Numbered from the stretch's first letter, positions 41,721 to 52,734 are shown. The stretch: DNA of 64,000 nucleotides from Myxococcales bacterium (GCA_947483555.1 CANKMW010000034.1:18647-82646), one strand, 5' to 3'. Notes: generated by a model not told the origin, from the letters alone. Numbers and translations are program-made.

Positions 41721-42989
41721 ATGTGCCAATCCGCCTTCCCCGCCCTGCTGGTCGCGCTGGCCGCCGCCGCATGCGGCAGCCCCGATGACAGCGTCGCGGC
41801 CGACGCCGGCGGCGACGCCCGCCCGAGCCCGCAACCGACCGGCGAGATCACCTTCATCGTGGTGGTCGATGGCGACGTGCCGTCGCCGGTCACGGTGATG
41901 ACCCACGACGACCGCGGCGTGCTGGCATGGCGCGCCGATGCCGGGCGCGGCGGCACGTTCACGTTGCCCGCCGACGCCGGCTACAGCGTCAGCGTGGTGT
42001 CCATCGATCCCATCAACGTGGCGTGGCACGACGTGTACACGATCTTCGGCGTCACCCCCGGCGTCACGTATCGACACCAGGTCACGCACCCCGGGCTACC
42101 GCATGGTGAGGTCGTGGTACCGGTGCCAGCCAACGTGACCGCGCCGCTGGTCGAGATCCAGGTGGCGGGAGTCAGCGCATCCGTCGTGGGCGGCGGCCCG
42201 GCGACGGTCACGCTGCTGCGCTCGGCAGCCGAGGTCGGTGTGACGCCGATCGTGTGGGCCGCGTACGACGTCGACGGCAATCCGCTGGGCGTCAGCGCGG
42301 CGGTGATCGATGCCCGCAGCCCACCGACCATCGCCCCCGACTTCGCCACGCCCGCCTCCGTGACCTGGAGCGGCGGTGGCGACCCGAGGCTCGATGCCGT
42401 GCTCCGGATCGACGGCGACGTGGCCTGGCTGCCGGGGTTCGATCCGACCGGCTCGGTGCGCGGTCGCGCCCACACGATGCCGTCGCTCGGGATCGAGCAC
42501 TGGCTCATGGCCGAGCTCGTCGAGGGCGACCGGGTTCGCTACCTGGTCGAGTCGTTTGCCGCCGTGCCGGCGATCTGGGGCCTCGGGGCACGGCCGCTGC
42601 GCACCCCGACGGTCTACGAGCTCGGCGTGCTCCCGGACAACGTGCGCTGGTACATCGATGGCGGCGGTGGATTCGACGGCTACGTCATCGCCGGCTATGC
42701 CGGCCGCTCGGGCCCCGACCGCGGCGCCATGTGGAGCGCGATCGCACCGCCCGACGTCACCATCGCCTACTGGCCCGCGCTACCCGCCGACCTCGACGTG
42801 TACTGGACGGCGCCGGTCGCGGCGGTGACCGCCTACGACAGCGATGACCTCGACGGATGGGCGGCGCTCAGCTCCAGTGGCGAGGCCTGGGGCCCGTGCC
42901 CGGGATCGCGGGTCGAGACCAGCGGTCGTTCCGCACCGCTCGTACCTCCCGATGGGGCGCACCCTGGCGCGCCGTGTCCCGGCCCGTAG
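41721..42989 (+). CDS. Lipoprotein, hypothetical
   Basis: 422 residues. Signal peptide with AAAAC (Cys18), then the Asp/Ala-rich linker common in this window. The mature part is almost all beta strands (GEITFIVVVDGDVPSPVTVMT, GGTFTLPADAGYSVSVVSID and following) with very few helices, suggesting stacked Ig-like or carboxypeptidase regulatory-like modules. The only cysteines beyond the lipobox are in the C-terminal tail (GPCPGS and APCPGP). No family recognised. Divergent from kinase 1, sharing the palindromic intergenic region. Convergent with the Old Yellow Enzyme gene, whose stop codon adjoins it. Confidence 0.65.
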   Translation: MCQSAFPALLVALAAAACGSPDDSVAADAGGDARPSPQPTGEITFIVVVDGDVPSPVTVMTHDDRGVLAWRADAGRGGTFTLPADAGYSVSVVSIDPINVAWHDVYTIFGVTPGVTYRHQVTHPGLPHGEVVVPVPANVTAPLVEIQVAGVSASVVGGGPATVTLLRSAAEVGVTPIVWAAYDVDGNPLGVSAAVIDARSPPTIAPDFATPASVTWSGGGDPRLDAVLRIDGDVAWLPGFDPTGSVRGRAHTMPSLGIEHWLMAELVEGDRVRYLVESFAAVPAIWGLGARPLRTPTVYELGVLPDNVRWYIDGGGGFDGYVIAGYAGRSGPDRGAMWSAIAPPDVTIAYWPALPADLDVYWTAPVAAVTAYDSDDLDGWAALSSSGEAWGPCPGSRVETSGRSAPLVPPDGAHPGAPCPGP

Positions 42990-44468
<1,479 letters not shown>

Positions 44469-44475
44469 CGGGCGG

Positions 44476-44481
44476 GTGATA
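44476..44481 (-). promoter_or_regulatory. -10 element of the OYE gene, leaderless
   Basis: TATCAC on the minus strand ends 7 nt before ATG 44468. Last base deviates from TANNNT. Confidence 0.4.
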
Positions 44482-44544
44482 CCACGACCGCGGCGAGCGA
44501 CGTTCACACCGTGCGTCCGGACCACGCGTGGGCCACAGTGCCGC

Positions 44545-45009
44545 ATGGCCACCATCCAGCCCGGTTCACCGGCTCCCGACGTCACGCTCACCGGTCCGGA
44601 CGGGCCGGTGCAGTTCAAGAGCCTGGTCGGCGAGCGCGTGCTCGTCTTCTACTTCTATCCCAAGGACGAGACCGCCGGCTGCACCGCCGAGGCGTGCTCG
44701 TTCCGCGACCTCTACCACGACTTCCTCGACGCCGGCGCCGACGTGATCGGCGTGTCGCGCGACACCGCCGAGGCGCACGCCAAGTTCAAGGCCAACCATC
44801 GGCTGCCGTTCCGCCTGTTCACCGATCAGGGTGGCGCCGCGGCCCAGGCGTTCGGCGTCAAGAAGAACCTCGGCTTCATCGCCGGTCGCGTCACCTTCGT
44901 GATCGACAAGGCGGGCATGGTCCGCCTGCGCTTCGACTCCCAGATCCAGGCCAGGAAGCACGTCAGCGAGGCGCTCGAGATGGTGCGGCTGCTGGCGCGC
45001 ACCACCTGA
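44545..45009 (+). CDS. bcp: Thioredoxin-dependent thiol peroxidase (Bcp/PrxQ)
   Basis: 154 residues. VFYFYPKDETAGCTAEACSFRD shows the peroxidatic Cys46 and the resolving Cys51 with the five-residue spacing typical of Bcp/PrxQ, preceded by the conserved Thr/Pro region. It reduces peroxides with electrons from thioredoxin. Length is normal. The next gene (TPM protein) starts 25 bp downstream with its own leaderless promoter. No good -10 is visible at the usual distance from this ATG. Confidence 0.93.
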   Translation: MATIQPGSPAPDVTLTGPDGPVQFKSLVGERVLVFYFYPKDETAGCTAEACSFRDLYHDFLDAGADVIGVSRDTAEAHAKFKANHRLPFRLFTDQGGAAAQAFGVKKNLGFIAGRVTFVIDKAGMVRLRFDSQIQARKHVSEALEMVRLLARTT

Positions 45010-45022
45010 ACCCGCCCGGCGC

Positions 45023-45028
45023 TATCAT
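45023..45028 (+). promoter_or_regulatory. -10 element, leaderless
   Basis: TATCAT ends 6 nt before ATG 45035. Confidence 0.55.
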
Positions 45029-45034
45029 CGGGCG

Positions 45035-46273
45035 ATGTCGCCACTCGCGCTGTGTGCGTGGACGCTGTTCGTGGCCGCCCCGTCGGTCACCGCGCTGCCC
45101 GATCCGCGGCCGGCCAGCCTGGTCGTCGACCGCGCCGCCGTGCTCGACCCGGCCACGCGGACGCGGATCGACGGCTCGCTGGTCGCGCTCCGCTCGACGA
45201 CCGGCGCCGAGGTCGCGCTGGTGACCGTCGACGACGTCGACGGCACGCCCAAGGCGTTCGCCACCGCGCTCTTCGACCACTGGCACCTCGGCCGCGAAGA
45301 CACCAACGACGGCGTGCTGGTCTTGATGGTCATGAGCAAGCGCCGGCTCGAGATCGAGACCGGCACCGGCATCGAGGCCGCGCTACCCGCGTGGTGGCTG
45401 TCCGAGATGCAGGCCCAGCACATGGTGCCGCGGTTCAAGCAGGGCGACTTCGCCGGCGGCCTGGAGGCCGGCGTCGCCGCGATCGGCGATCGTCTGCGCG
45501 CGCTGCCGGGTGAGGGCGAGCGCGACAGCCGGCCCGGCGAGTACCGATCGGACGGCACCCTGGTCGAGCCGGGAACCGACACGGCCGGGAGGCAGCCGCC
45601 GGTCACGGCGGCGGCCGGCAGGCAGCCGCCGTTCCCACCGCCGCTCGACCGCGGTCCGGCGGCGCAGCCGACCGACCACACCGTGCCGCTGGCCACCGGG
45701 CTCGGCGCCACCGGCCTCGCGCTCGGCGGTGGCGGGCTGTTCCTGGTCGGCCGCAAGCGCCGTCGCCGCTGCGCGCCGTGCAAGCGCCAGATGCTGCCGC
45801 TCGACGAGGTCGCCGACGACGCCCACCTCGAGCCCGGCCAGCGCACCGAGGAGCGCATCGGCAGCGTGAACTACGAGGTGCTGGTGTGCCCGGGGTGCCA
45901 GGCCTCGCGCACGCTCCGTCACGGTCGCTGGTTCAGTGGCAAGAGCCGATGTTCGGGCTGCGGGTTCAAGACCGAGAGCGAATCGTCGACGACCCTGGTG
46001 AGCGCCACCTACCATCACGGCGGGACCGTCGAGATCACCGAGACCTGCGCGCACTGCAACCGGCGCCACACCTACACCCGGTCGACGCCGGCCTTGACGC
46101 CACCGAGCAGCTCGTCGGACTCGAGCTCGTCATCCTCGTCGTCGTCGGACTCGAGCTCGTCATCCTCGTCGTCGTCGGACTCGAGCTCGTCATCCTCGTC
46201 GTCGTCGTCGTCCGGCTCGTCGAGCTCGGGCGGCGGCAGCTCGTCCGGCGGGGGCGCCGGTTCGAGCTGGTGA
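45035..46273 (+). CDS. TPM-domain membrane protein with zinc-ribbon cysteines and poly-Ser tail (YgcG-like)
   Basis: 412 residues. Signal peptide (1-20), then a TPM domain (about 25-155) recognised by VVDRAAVLDPATRTRIDGSLVALRSTTGAEVALVTVD, EDTNDGVLVLMVMSKRRLEIETGTGIEAALP and a final WWLSEMQAQHMVPRF, in pieces. A transmembrane helix (about 225-245) leads to a cytoplasmic region with CxxC pairs (CAPCKR, CPGC, CSGC, CAHC), likely zinc-binding. The C-terminus is a Ser tract encoded by 30-bp repeats and ends GGGAGSSW, as YgcG-type proteins often do. Probably involved in membrane protein quality or phospholipid maintenance, by family analogy only. Confidence 0.8.
   Translation: MSPLALCAWTLFVAAPSVTALPDPRPASLVVDRAAVLDPATRTRIDGSLVALRSTTGAEVALVTVDDVDGTPKAFATALFDHWHLGREDTNDGVLVLMVMSKRRLEIETGTGIEAALPAWWLSEMQAQHMVPRFKQGDFAGGLEAGVAAIGDRLRALPGEGERDSRPGEYRSDGTLVEPGTDTAGRQPPVTAAAGRQPPFPPPLDRGPAAQPTDHTVPLATGLGATGLALGGGGLFLVGRKRRRRCAPCKRQMLPLDEVADDAHLEPGQRTEERIGSVNYEVLVCPGCQASRTLRHGRWFSGKSRCSGCGFKTESESSTTLVSATYHHGGTVEITETCAHCNRRHTYTRSTPALTPPSSSSDSSSSSSSSSDSSSSSSSSSDSSSSSSSSSSSGSSSSGGGSSSGGGAGSSW
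46111..46200 (+). repeat. Three 30-bp tandem repeats coding for the poly-Ser tail
   Basis: Near-identical 30-bp units at 46111-46140, 46141-46170 and 46171-46200, the last two identical. They encode Ser with an Asp once per unit. Copy number could vary by slippage. Confidence 0.85.
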
Positions 46274-46333
46274 GCGGGCACCCGGTCAGGCTCGCGCGCG
46301 GCCAGTCGCGCAGCCGGTCGCCGGGAGATCTGA

Positions 46334-49027
46334 TCACGGCACCGTCGTGATCGCGCATGGCCCGACCCGGCACGCTGCCGCCACCCACTGCTCCAGCTCG
46401 GGCAGATCGAGCGGACGCTCGCCCGACGGCGCCTGCAGATCCGGTCTGGCCTGCGCCGCCAGCTCGATGGACCGCGCCCGCTCGCGCGGCGACGACCACA
46501 GCAGCCGACCGAGCCGCGCCCGCGCCAGTGCCGGGTAGACCGCGACCTCGGCGGTGGCCAGGACGCGCACCGCATCCTCGAGCAGCGACCGCGCCGTCGC
46601 GCGATCACCGCGGGCCACGGCGATCATGCCGAGCGCCGACCAGGCCCGGCCGACCGAGGCATTGCTGTCGCCACGCAGGCGACGCCGCACGTCGAGCGCC
46701 TGGCGCCACAGCGCCTCGGCGGCCACCAGATCGCCGCGCGCCAGGCGGACCTCGGCGAGGTCTCCGAGCGCCATGCCGATCCGGAGCTGATCGGGGCCTG
46801 GCAAGGCTCGGGCGCGGCTGACCGCGACCGTGAGCAGCTCCTCCGCCAGCGCGAGATCGCCGGCCATCAAGTGCAACCGGCCGAGCTCGACGTGGGTATG
46901 GACGCGTCCGGGGTGGTCCTCGCTCAGGCCGGTGGCCACCGCCAGCGCGCGCTCGAGCAAGGGTCGAGCGACCTCGAAGTGACCGAGATCGCGCTCGGCC
47001 ATGCCGATGACGTAGTCGGCGAGCGCGACCCGGAAGTCGTCGGGACCGAACGCCTCGACGGCGCCGCTGCGAGCGCGCCCGGCGATCGCGATCGCGTCCT
47101 GCGGTCGCGACAGCTCGTTGAGAATCTCGGCATACTTGGTCAGCGCGAGCAGCAGGTCGGGATCGCGCGGCCCGAGCGCCGCCTCGGCGGCCGGGATCGC
47201 GGCTTCGAAGCGGGCCACGGCCCGACCGTAGTGATCGTCCCAGGCCTCGGTATCGGCGAGGTAGTGCTGGAGGTTGAGGGCCAGCCGCGGATCGTTGTCG
47301 GCGCGCACCACCGCCGCCTCGGCGACGCTGGCGATCATCGCCGATTCGCCGAGCCGTCCCAGCTGACTCAGCAGGTGCACGAGCGCCACCCAGCAGCGCG
47401 CCAGCGTGGCGTCGTCGCCGACCTGCGCCGCCAGCCGGATCGCCTCGCGGAGGGGGACCTCGGCCTTGACCAGCTCGCCCTGCTCCATGCGGGCGCGCGC
47501 GAGCAGGAACAACGCGGCCGCGTGGCGACGCGGGGCGCCGGCGGCGTCGCGCTCGGCGGCCTCGGCCTCGGTCACCGCGGCGGCGTAGCGCGCCAGGTCG
47601 ATCAGCACCTGGACCTCGGCGAGCCGCTGATCGAGCCCCGGGTCGTCGGCGGCGGGCAAGGCGCGATCGGCGATCAGCGCCGCGCCATCGGCGCAGCGAT
47701 CGAGCGGCTCGAGCCCTTCGGCCACGCGGACCGCGATCGCCGCGGTGTCGACGTCGATCGCGCTGGTGAGCTGACCGGTGAGCGCGCGGACGCCGGTGAG
47801 GCCGCGCGCCAGGCAGCGACCGCGCGCGCCCAGGGCGTCGGGCGGCTCGCGCCGCGCCTCGCGATCGCGGCACAGCCCCCGCGACAGATCGACCCACTGC
47901 GCGGCGTGGCGATCGAGCGCGGCTTCGATCCGGATCCGGGACGCCGCGGCGGCGTTCCCGAACGCGAGGGCCAGCGATTCGCGCCGCGCCGCATCCCACA
48001 CGCCGATGAGCGGCCGGGCCGAGTCGGCGCATGGATCTGCGGCCGCCTCGCCGCCGCGCGTCACCAGCAGCGCGATCGTCGCGGCGACGATCAGGGCAAC
48101 GCCGGCCACGGCCGCGAGCACGACACCGCGGCGGCGCGACCGCGGCGGCGCGATCGCCGCGAGTAGCTCGCTCGCCGACGCGAAGCGATCGGCGGGGTGC
48201 GCGGCCAGGCAGCGACGGATCGCGGCGGCCCAGCGCGGCTCGAGCTCGCCGAGGCGCGCCGGGCTGGGCCACGGCAGCTCGCCGGTGGCCAGCTCGTACA
48301 TGACCACGCCGAGCGTGTAGAGATCGGTCGCCGGGCTGACTGCCTCGCCGGTGTGCTGCTCGGGCGCCATGTAGTCGGGCGTGCCGGCGACCCCGGTGAC
48401 CGCGGCCTCGCGCGCCGGCCCACCGCCCGGGTCGACGACCTGGTCGCGCGTGATGTCGCGCGCCAGCCCGAAGTCGGTGATCACCGCGCGAGTCCGGCCC
48501 CGGCGCTCGACCAGGATCACGTTGGCCGGCTTCAGGTCGCGGTGGACCACGCCGGCGGCGTGGGCGGCCCCGAGCGCGACCGCGATCTCGGTGACGATGG
48601 CGGTGGCCTCGGCGGGCGGCAGCGGGCCGGTGGCGGCCAGGTGCTCGGCCAGGGTCGCGCCGCGCAGGAGCTCCATGGTGAGGAACACCAGCTCGCCGTG
48701 GCGGCCGAGATCGAAGATGCGGCACACGCCGGGGTGAGTCACCTCCCGCGCCAGCTGGATCTCGCGCTTGAAGCGGTCGATCGCACCCGCGCCCCAGCCG
48801 ACATCGGGTCGCACCGTCTTGAGCGCCACGGTCACGCCCAGCTCGCGATCGTAGGCCTCGTACACGGCGCCCATTCCGCCCCGGGCCAGGAAGGCGGTGA
48901 TGCGATAGCGGCCGGCGAGCTCGGTGCCGTCGGCGAGCACGGCCGGGCCGGCCACCGCCGCGGCCAGCTGCTGCGCCGACAGCGGCACCGTCGGTGCCCC
49001 ACCGTCAGGTATGCGATCGTCGCTCAT
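46334..49027 (-). CDS. Serine/threonine protein kinase with transmembrane helix and TPR-like tail (kinase 2)
   Basis: 897 residues from ATG 49027. Gly loop LARGGMGAVYEA (47-58), Lys70, H162-R163-D164 (HRDLKPAN), D185-F-G-L-A-R, and MAPEQ. A transmembrane helix (about 302-325) is followed by a helical TPR-like region of about 550 residues, with units such as ALFLLARARMEQGELVKAEV. The layout is the same as kinase 1, 8 kb away; both can be read as sensor kinases. It lies 23 bp downstream of a haem lipoprotein gene in the pntAB operon, so it is probably co-transcribed with the transhydrogenase. No -10 or Shine-Dalgarno sequence is visible directly before it. Confidence 0.9.
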   Translation of the reverse strand: MSDDRIPDGGAPTVPLSAQQLAAAVAGPAVLADGTELAGRYRITAFLARGGMGAVYEAYDRELGVTVALKTVRPDVGWGAGAIDRFKREIQLAREVTHPGVCRIFDLGRHGELVFLTMELLRGATLAEHLAATGPLPPAEATAIVTEIAVALGAAHAAGVVHRDLKPANVILVERRGRTRAVITDFGLARDITRDQVVDPGGGPAREAAVTGVAGTPDYMAPEQHTGEAVSPATDLYTLGVVMYELATGELPWPSPARLGELEPRWAAAIRRCLAAHPADRFASASELLAAIAPPRSRRRGVVLAAVAGVALIVAATIALLVTRGGEAAADPCADSARPLIGVWDAARRESLALAFGNAAAASRIRIEAALDRHAAQWVDLSRGLCRDREARREPPDALGARGRCLARGLTGVRALTGQLTSAIDVDTAAIAVRVAEGLEPLDRCADGAALIADRALPAADDPGLDQRLAEVQVLIDLARYAAAVTEAEAAERDAAGAPRRHAAALFLLARARMEQGELVKAEVPLREAIRLAAQVGDDATLARCWVALVHLLSQLGRLGESAMIASVAEAAVVRADNDPRLALNLQHYLADTEAWDDHYGRAVARFEAAIPAAEAALGPRDPDLLLALTKYAEILNELSRPQDAIAIAGRARSGAVEAFGPDDFRVALADYVIGMAERDLGHFEVARPLLERALAVATGLSEDHPGRVHTHVELGRLHLMAGDLALAEELLTVAVSRARALPGPDQLRIGMALGDLAEVRLARGDLVAAEALWRQALDVRRRLRGDSNASVGRAWSALGMIAVARGDRATARSLLEDAVRVLATAEVAVYPALARARLGRLLWSSPRERARSIELAAQARPDLQAPSGERPLDLPELEQWVAAACRVGPCAITTVP

Positions 49028-49050
49028 GCGCCCGCTCGCCGGAGATTGTT

Positions 49051-49641
49051 TCACAGTCTCGGCGGCAGCTCGACCCAGACCACGCCGCGCAGGTCGCCGA
49101 CCTGGTAGCCGGTCGCCTCGTCGCCGGGGTAGCGCTCGGTCAGCGCGGCGGTGACCTCGGGTGCCAGCTGCGCGCCGTGACAGGCCAGGCACAGCTCCTG
49201 GATCACCAGCGGCTCGGCGTAGGCGGTGCGGCCGTCGGGCAACCGGCGCGCGTAGCTGGCGCCGGCGAGGTCGCGGCCATCGCGGCGCATGGTCTCGAAC
49301 CGCGTCAACGCCTCGACGGTCCAGCCGGCGGCCCGGTTCTTCGGGTTGCGCGGCTTGTGTGTGGCGCGTCCGACCACCACACCGTCGACCGCGAGCGCCG
49401 CGGCGAGCGCTGGTGCCTCGATGTTGCAGGCCGCGATGGCGGCCGGGACGCCGGTGGCCATCGCGCGGGTCAGCGCCTCCAGCAGGCCCTTCTTGAGCTG
49501 ACCGACCGTGGTCTTGCCGCGGGCGATCGACTCGGTCGCCGGCGGCTCGACGCGGGCGCGCTTGTCGCGGCAACCCGCGAGCGCGGCCAGGACGACGACG
49601 GCCAGCAGCGCAGCCCACGTCGCAGCCCGCCCGGCCGTCAT
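49051..49641 (-). CDS. DUF3365-type c-haem lipoprotein
   Basis: 196 residues from ATG 49641, overlapping the pntB stop (ATGA). Lipobox LAGC (Cys24). A Tll0287-like domain with GVPAAIAACNIEAPALA, KPRNPKNRAAGWT and a single haem-binding CLACH (151-155). DUF3365 proteins are haem-containing sensor or redox modules. Here it is anchored outside the membrane and lies between pntB and a membrane kinase, which suggests reporting of periplasmic redox or ligand state to the kinase. That coupling is inference. Confidence 0.8.
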   Translation of the reverse strand: MTAGRAATWAALLAVVVLAALAGCRDKRARVEPPATESIARGKTTVGQLKKGLLEALTRAMATGVPAAIAACNIEAPALAAALAVDGVVVGRATHKPRNPKNRAAGWTVEALTRFETMRRDGRDLAGASYARRLPDGRTAYAEPLVIQELCLACHGAQLAPEVTAALTERYPGDEATGYQVGDLRGVVWVELPPRL

Positions 49642-51053
49642 GACGCCCGCAGCGCCGCGACGACCTTCTCGATCGCGTCCTTGGCGTCGCCGAACAGCAT
49701 GCGCGTCACCGGCTTGTAGAACAGCGGGTTGTCGACGCCGGCGTAGCCGGCGGCGCGCGACCGCTTGTTGACGACCACCAGCTTGGCGTTCCACACCTGC
49801 AGCACCGGCATGCCGTAGATCGGCGACGACGGATCGTCCTCGGCGCCGGGATTCACGATGTCGTTGGCGCCGATCACGATCGCCACGTCGGTGTCCGGCA
49901 GATCGCCGTTGATCTCGTCCATCTCGAGCACGATGTCGTACGGCACCGACGCCTCGGCGAGCAGCACGTTCATGTGACCGGGCAGACGGCCGGCGACCGG
50001 GTGGATCGCGAAGCGCACGTTGACACCCTTCTTGCGCAGCAGGTCGGTCAACTCGCGGACCGCGTGCTGAGCCCGCGCCACCGCCATGCCGTAGCCGGGC
50101 ACGATCACCACCTGCTTGGCCTCGAGCAGCCTGCCGGCCAGCGTCGCGTGATCGATGTCCTGCACCTCGCCAGCCGGCGGCGCCACCGCGCCCGCTTTGG
50201 CCTTGGGAGGATCGGCACCGAAGCCGCCAAAGATGACGTTCCAGATCGAGCGATTCATCGCCCGACACATGATGTAGCTGAGGATCGCACCCGAGCTGCC
50301 GACCAGCGCCCCGGTGATGATGAGCAGGTCGTTGCCGAGCATGAATCCGGCCGCCGACGCCGTCCATCCCGAGTAGCTGTTGAGCATCGACACCACGACC
50401 GGCATGTCAGCGCCGCCGATCCCCGCCACCAGATGGACGCCGAGGACACAGGCCACGGCGGTGCCGCCAGCCAGCGCCCAGGTCTGCCCGTCGCGGGCGT
50501 AGAGCACCGCGAAGACCAGGATCGCGGCGAACATCGTCAGGTTGAACCAGTGGCGTGCCGGCAACAGCAACGGCTTGCCCGATACCGAGCCGCGCAGCTT
50601 GAGGAACGCCAGCACCGAGCCGGTCAGGGTGATCGCGCCGATGACGACGTCGAGGTAGACCTCGATCAGCTCCTTGAACGGCAGCCGGCCGCCATGCTTG
50701 CTGGCCGCGAGCTGGAGCGAATAGCCAACCAGCACGGCGGCGACGCCGACGAAGCTGTGCAGGAGCGCCACCAGCTCCGGCATCTGCGTCATGCCGACCC
50801 GGGTCGCCATGACGCCACCGATGGCGGCGCCGACGCCGATCGACGCGATCAACAGCGGACTCGGATCGGGTCCGGTCAACGTGATCGTGGCGACGATCGC
50901 GATCGCCATACCGATGATGCCGTACAGGTTGCCGCGGCGCGCGGTCTCCTGGCTCGACAGGCCGCGCAACGACAGGACGAACAGCACCGCCGCGACCAGG
51001 TAGGCCAGGATGGCGAGCGCGTTGGCGAGCAGGTGGGGATCGATCTGGAACAT
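49638..51053 (-). CDS. pntB: NAD(P)(+) transhydrogenase subunit beta
   Basis: 471 residues. About nine transmembrane helices in the first 270 residues, including HSFVGVAAVLVGY and IGGADMPVVVSMLNSYSGWTASAAGFML, which are hallmarks of PntB domain II. The soluble NADP-binding domain III has VVIVPGYGMAVARAQHAV, IHPVAGRLPGHMNVLLAEA and IGANDIVNPGAEDDP, all conserved. It couples hydride transfer from NADH to NADP+ to proton influx. It lies 6 bp after pntA. Confidence 0.95.
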   Translation of the reverse strand: MFQIDPHLLANALAILAYLVAAVLFVLSLRGLSSQETARRGNLYGIIGMAIAIVATITLTGPDPSPLLIASIGVGAAIGGVMATRVGMTQMPELVALLHSFVGVAAVLVGYSLQLAASKHGGRLPFKELIEVYLDVVIGAITLTGSVLAFLKLRGSVSGKPLLLPARHWFNLTMFAAILVFAVLYARDGQTWALAGGTAVACVLGVHLVAGIGGADMPVVVSMLNSYSGWTASAAGFMLGNDLLIITGALVGSSGAILSYIMCRAMNRSIWNVIFGGFGADPPKAKAGAVAPPAGEVQDIDHATLAGRLLEAKQVVIVPGYGMAVARAQHAVRELTDLLRKKGVNVRFAIHPVAGRLPGHMNVLLAEASVPYDIVLEMDEINGDLPDTDVAIVIGANDIVNPGAEDDPSSPIYGMPVLQVWNAKLVVVNKRSRAAGYAGVDNPLFYKPVTRMLFGDAKDAIEKVVAALRAS

Positions 51054-51059
51054 CCCGGC

Positions 51060-52670
51060 CTACTTCCTGAACATCGCGAGCATGCGGCGGGTGACCAGAA
51101 ACCCACCGGCGATGTTGATGGTCGCGAACATCGTCGCGGCGACTGCGACCGCGACCGAGGCGTCGAACTCGCTCTGCCGGGCGCCCAGGATCCCGCCGAC
51201 CACGATGATGCCGCTGATCGCGTTGGTCACGCTCATCAGCGGCGTGTGCAGCGCCGGCGTCACGTTCCACACCACCTGCCAGCCGACGAACACCGCCATC
51301 ACGAAGACGGTCAGGTGCTGGAGCAGCGCGGCGGTGTCCTCGCCGACGGTGGCGTCGGCCTTGCCGAGGCGCAGGCCGAGCCACAGCACGGCGGCGACGA
51401 TACCGACGGTGGTCATGACGATGCCGGCGGTCTTCGAGAGCGGCGGCGGCGCGGCGCCATGGCCGTGACCGCGGCCCTTGACCACCGGGCGTTCGGGTAC
51501 CTTCACCGGCTCGGCGGCGAGCGGCGCCGGAACCGGTGGCGACGGCTCCGGTTTCGGTGGCGGTGGCGGCCAGGTCTTCTCGCTGGCGTGCACCACCAGC
51601 GCACCGCGCACGATGTCGTTCTGCAGATCGACCTTGAAGCCGGCCGCGCCGCCCATCTCGTCGAGCAGGTGCCACAGGTTGGTGCCGTACAGCTCGCTGG
51701 CGACGTTGGCCATGCGGCTGGCGAAGTCGGTGTAGCCGACCACGGTCACGCCGTGGTGGACGACCTCGGTGCCGGGCTGGGTCAGCTCGCAGTTGCCGCC
51801 CTGCTCGGCGGCGAGATCGACGACCACCGAGCCGGGCTTCATGGCCTCGACCATGTCGGCGAGCCACAGCTTGGGCGCCGGCTTGCCGGGGATGAGCGCG
51901 GTCGTGATGACGATGTTGACGTCCTTGGCCTGGGCGCGGAACAGCGCCATCTCGGCGTCGATGAAGTCCTGGCTCATCTCCTTGGCGTAGCCGCCCTTGC
52001 CCTCGCCCGACTCCGCGATCTCGACGGTGAGGAACTCGGCACCGAGCGACCGGATCTGATCGCCGACGCTGGGCCGGACGTCGAAGGCGCGGACGATGGC
52101 GCCCAGGGCCTTGGCGGCGGCGATCGACGCCAGCCCGGCGACGCCGGCGCCGATGATGAGCACCTTGGCCGGCGCGACCTTGCCGGCCGCGGTCATCTGG
52201 CCGGTGAAGAAGCTGCCGAAGCGGCTCGCCGCCTCGACCACCGCGCGATAGCCGGAGATGTTGGCCATCGACGACAGCGCGTCGACCTTCTGGGCCCGGC
52301 TGATGCGCGGGATACAGTCCATCGCCAGCACGGTCACGCCGCGCGCCCGCAGCGTTTCCACCAGCCCCGGATTCTGGGCCGGGAACAGGAACGAGATCAG
52401 CGTCTGACCCGGGCGCGCCAGCCCGGCCTCGTCGTCGGTCGGCGGCCGCACCTTGAGCAGCACGTCGGCGTCGCGCCAGACCTCGGCGGCCGACGCGACG
52501 ATCGCGGCGCCGGCCGCGACGTACAGGGCCTCGGGGTAGCTCGCGCCATCGCCGGCGCCGCGCTCGATCACGACCTGCCACCCCGCCTTGATCCAGCGAG
52601 CGACGGTCGACGGCGAAGCAGCGACGCGGCGCTCGTCGGGACGGATCTCCTTGACGATGCCTAACTTCAT
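51060..52670 (-). CDS. pntA: NAD(P)(+) transhydrogenase subunit alpha
   Basis: 536 residues. The N-terminal alanine-dehydrogenase-like domain I has IVKEIRPDERRVAASPS, AMDCIPRISRAQKVDALSSMANISGYRAV (in pieces) and NAD-binding VLIIGAGVAGLASIAAAKALGA. A Pro-rich linker (about 375-410) is followed by four transmembrane helices (about 425-530) with HTPLMSVTNAISGIIVVGG, as in the full-length E. coli PntA. The PntA1/A2 split seen in many bacteria is therefore absent. First gene of the operon with pntB, the DUF3365 protein and kinase 2. It has a leader of about 45 nt with a GAGG ahead of the ATG. Confidence 0.95.
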   Translation of the reverse strand: MKLGIVKEIRPDERRVAASPSTVARWIKAGWQVVIERGAGDGASYPEALYVAAGAAIVASAAEVWRDADVLLKVRPPTDDEAGLARPGQTLISFLFPAQNPGLVETLRARGVTVLAMDCIPRISRAQKVDALSSMANISGYRAVVEAASRFGSFFTGQMTAAGKVAPAKVLIIGAGVAGLASIAAAKALGAIVRAFDVRPSVGDQIRSLGAEFLTVEIAESGEGKGGYAKEMSQDFIDAEMALFRAQAKDVNIVITTALIPGKPAPKLWLADMVEAMKPGSVVVDLAAEQGGNCELTQPGTEVVHHGVTVVGYTDFASRMANVASELYGTNLWHLLDEMGGAAGFKVDLQNDIVRGALVVHASEKTWPPPPPKPEPSPPVPAPLAAEPVKVPERPVVKGRGHGHGAAPPPLSKTAGIVMTTVGIVAAVLWLGLRLGKADATVGEDTAALLQHLTVFVMAVFVGWQVVWNVTPALHTPLMSVTNAISGIIVVGGILGARQSEFDASVAVAVAATMFATINIAGGFLVTRRMLAMFRK

Positions 52671-52734
52671 CTTTGGGCCTCGGGGGCGAGGACGATGCCC
52701 GCAGCCGTCCCGGTGCGCAAGGGTATGACGGTGC

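Noticed and set aside
41547..41772. Longer start of kinase 1 at 41772
   Set aside because: The extra 75 residues overlap the divergent lipoprotein gene and its promoter and are low complexity.
46274..46333. Terminator between the convergent TPM and kinase 2 genes
   Set aside because: No stem followed by a T-run; only GC-rich partial palindromes.
49027..49618. Longer start of kinase 2 at 49618
   Set aside because: The extension is an alternative frame of the DUF3365 haem protein gene, which has a lipobox and a CLACH motif.
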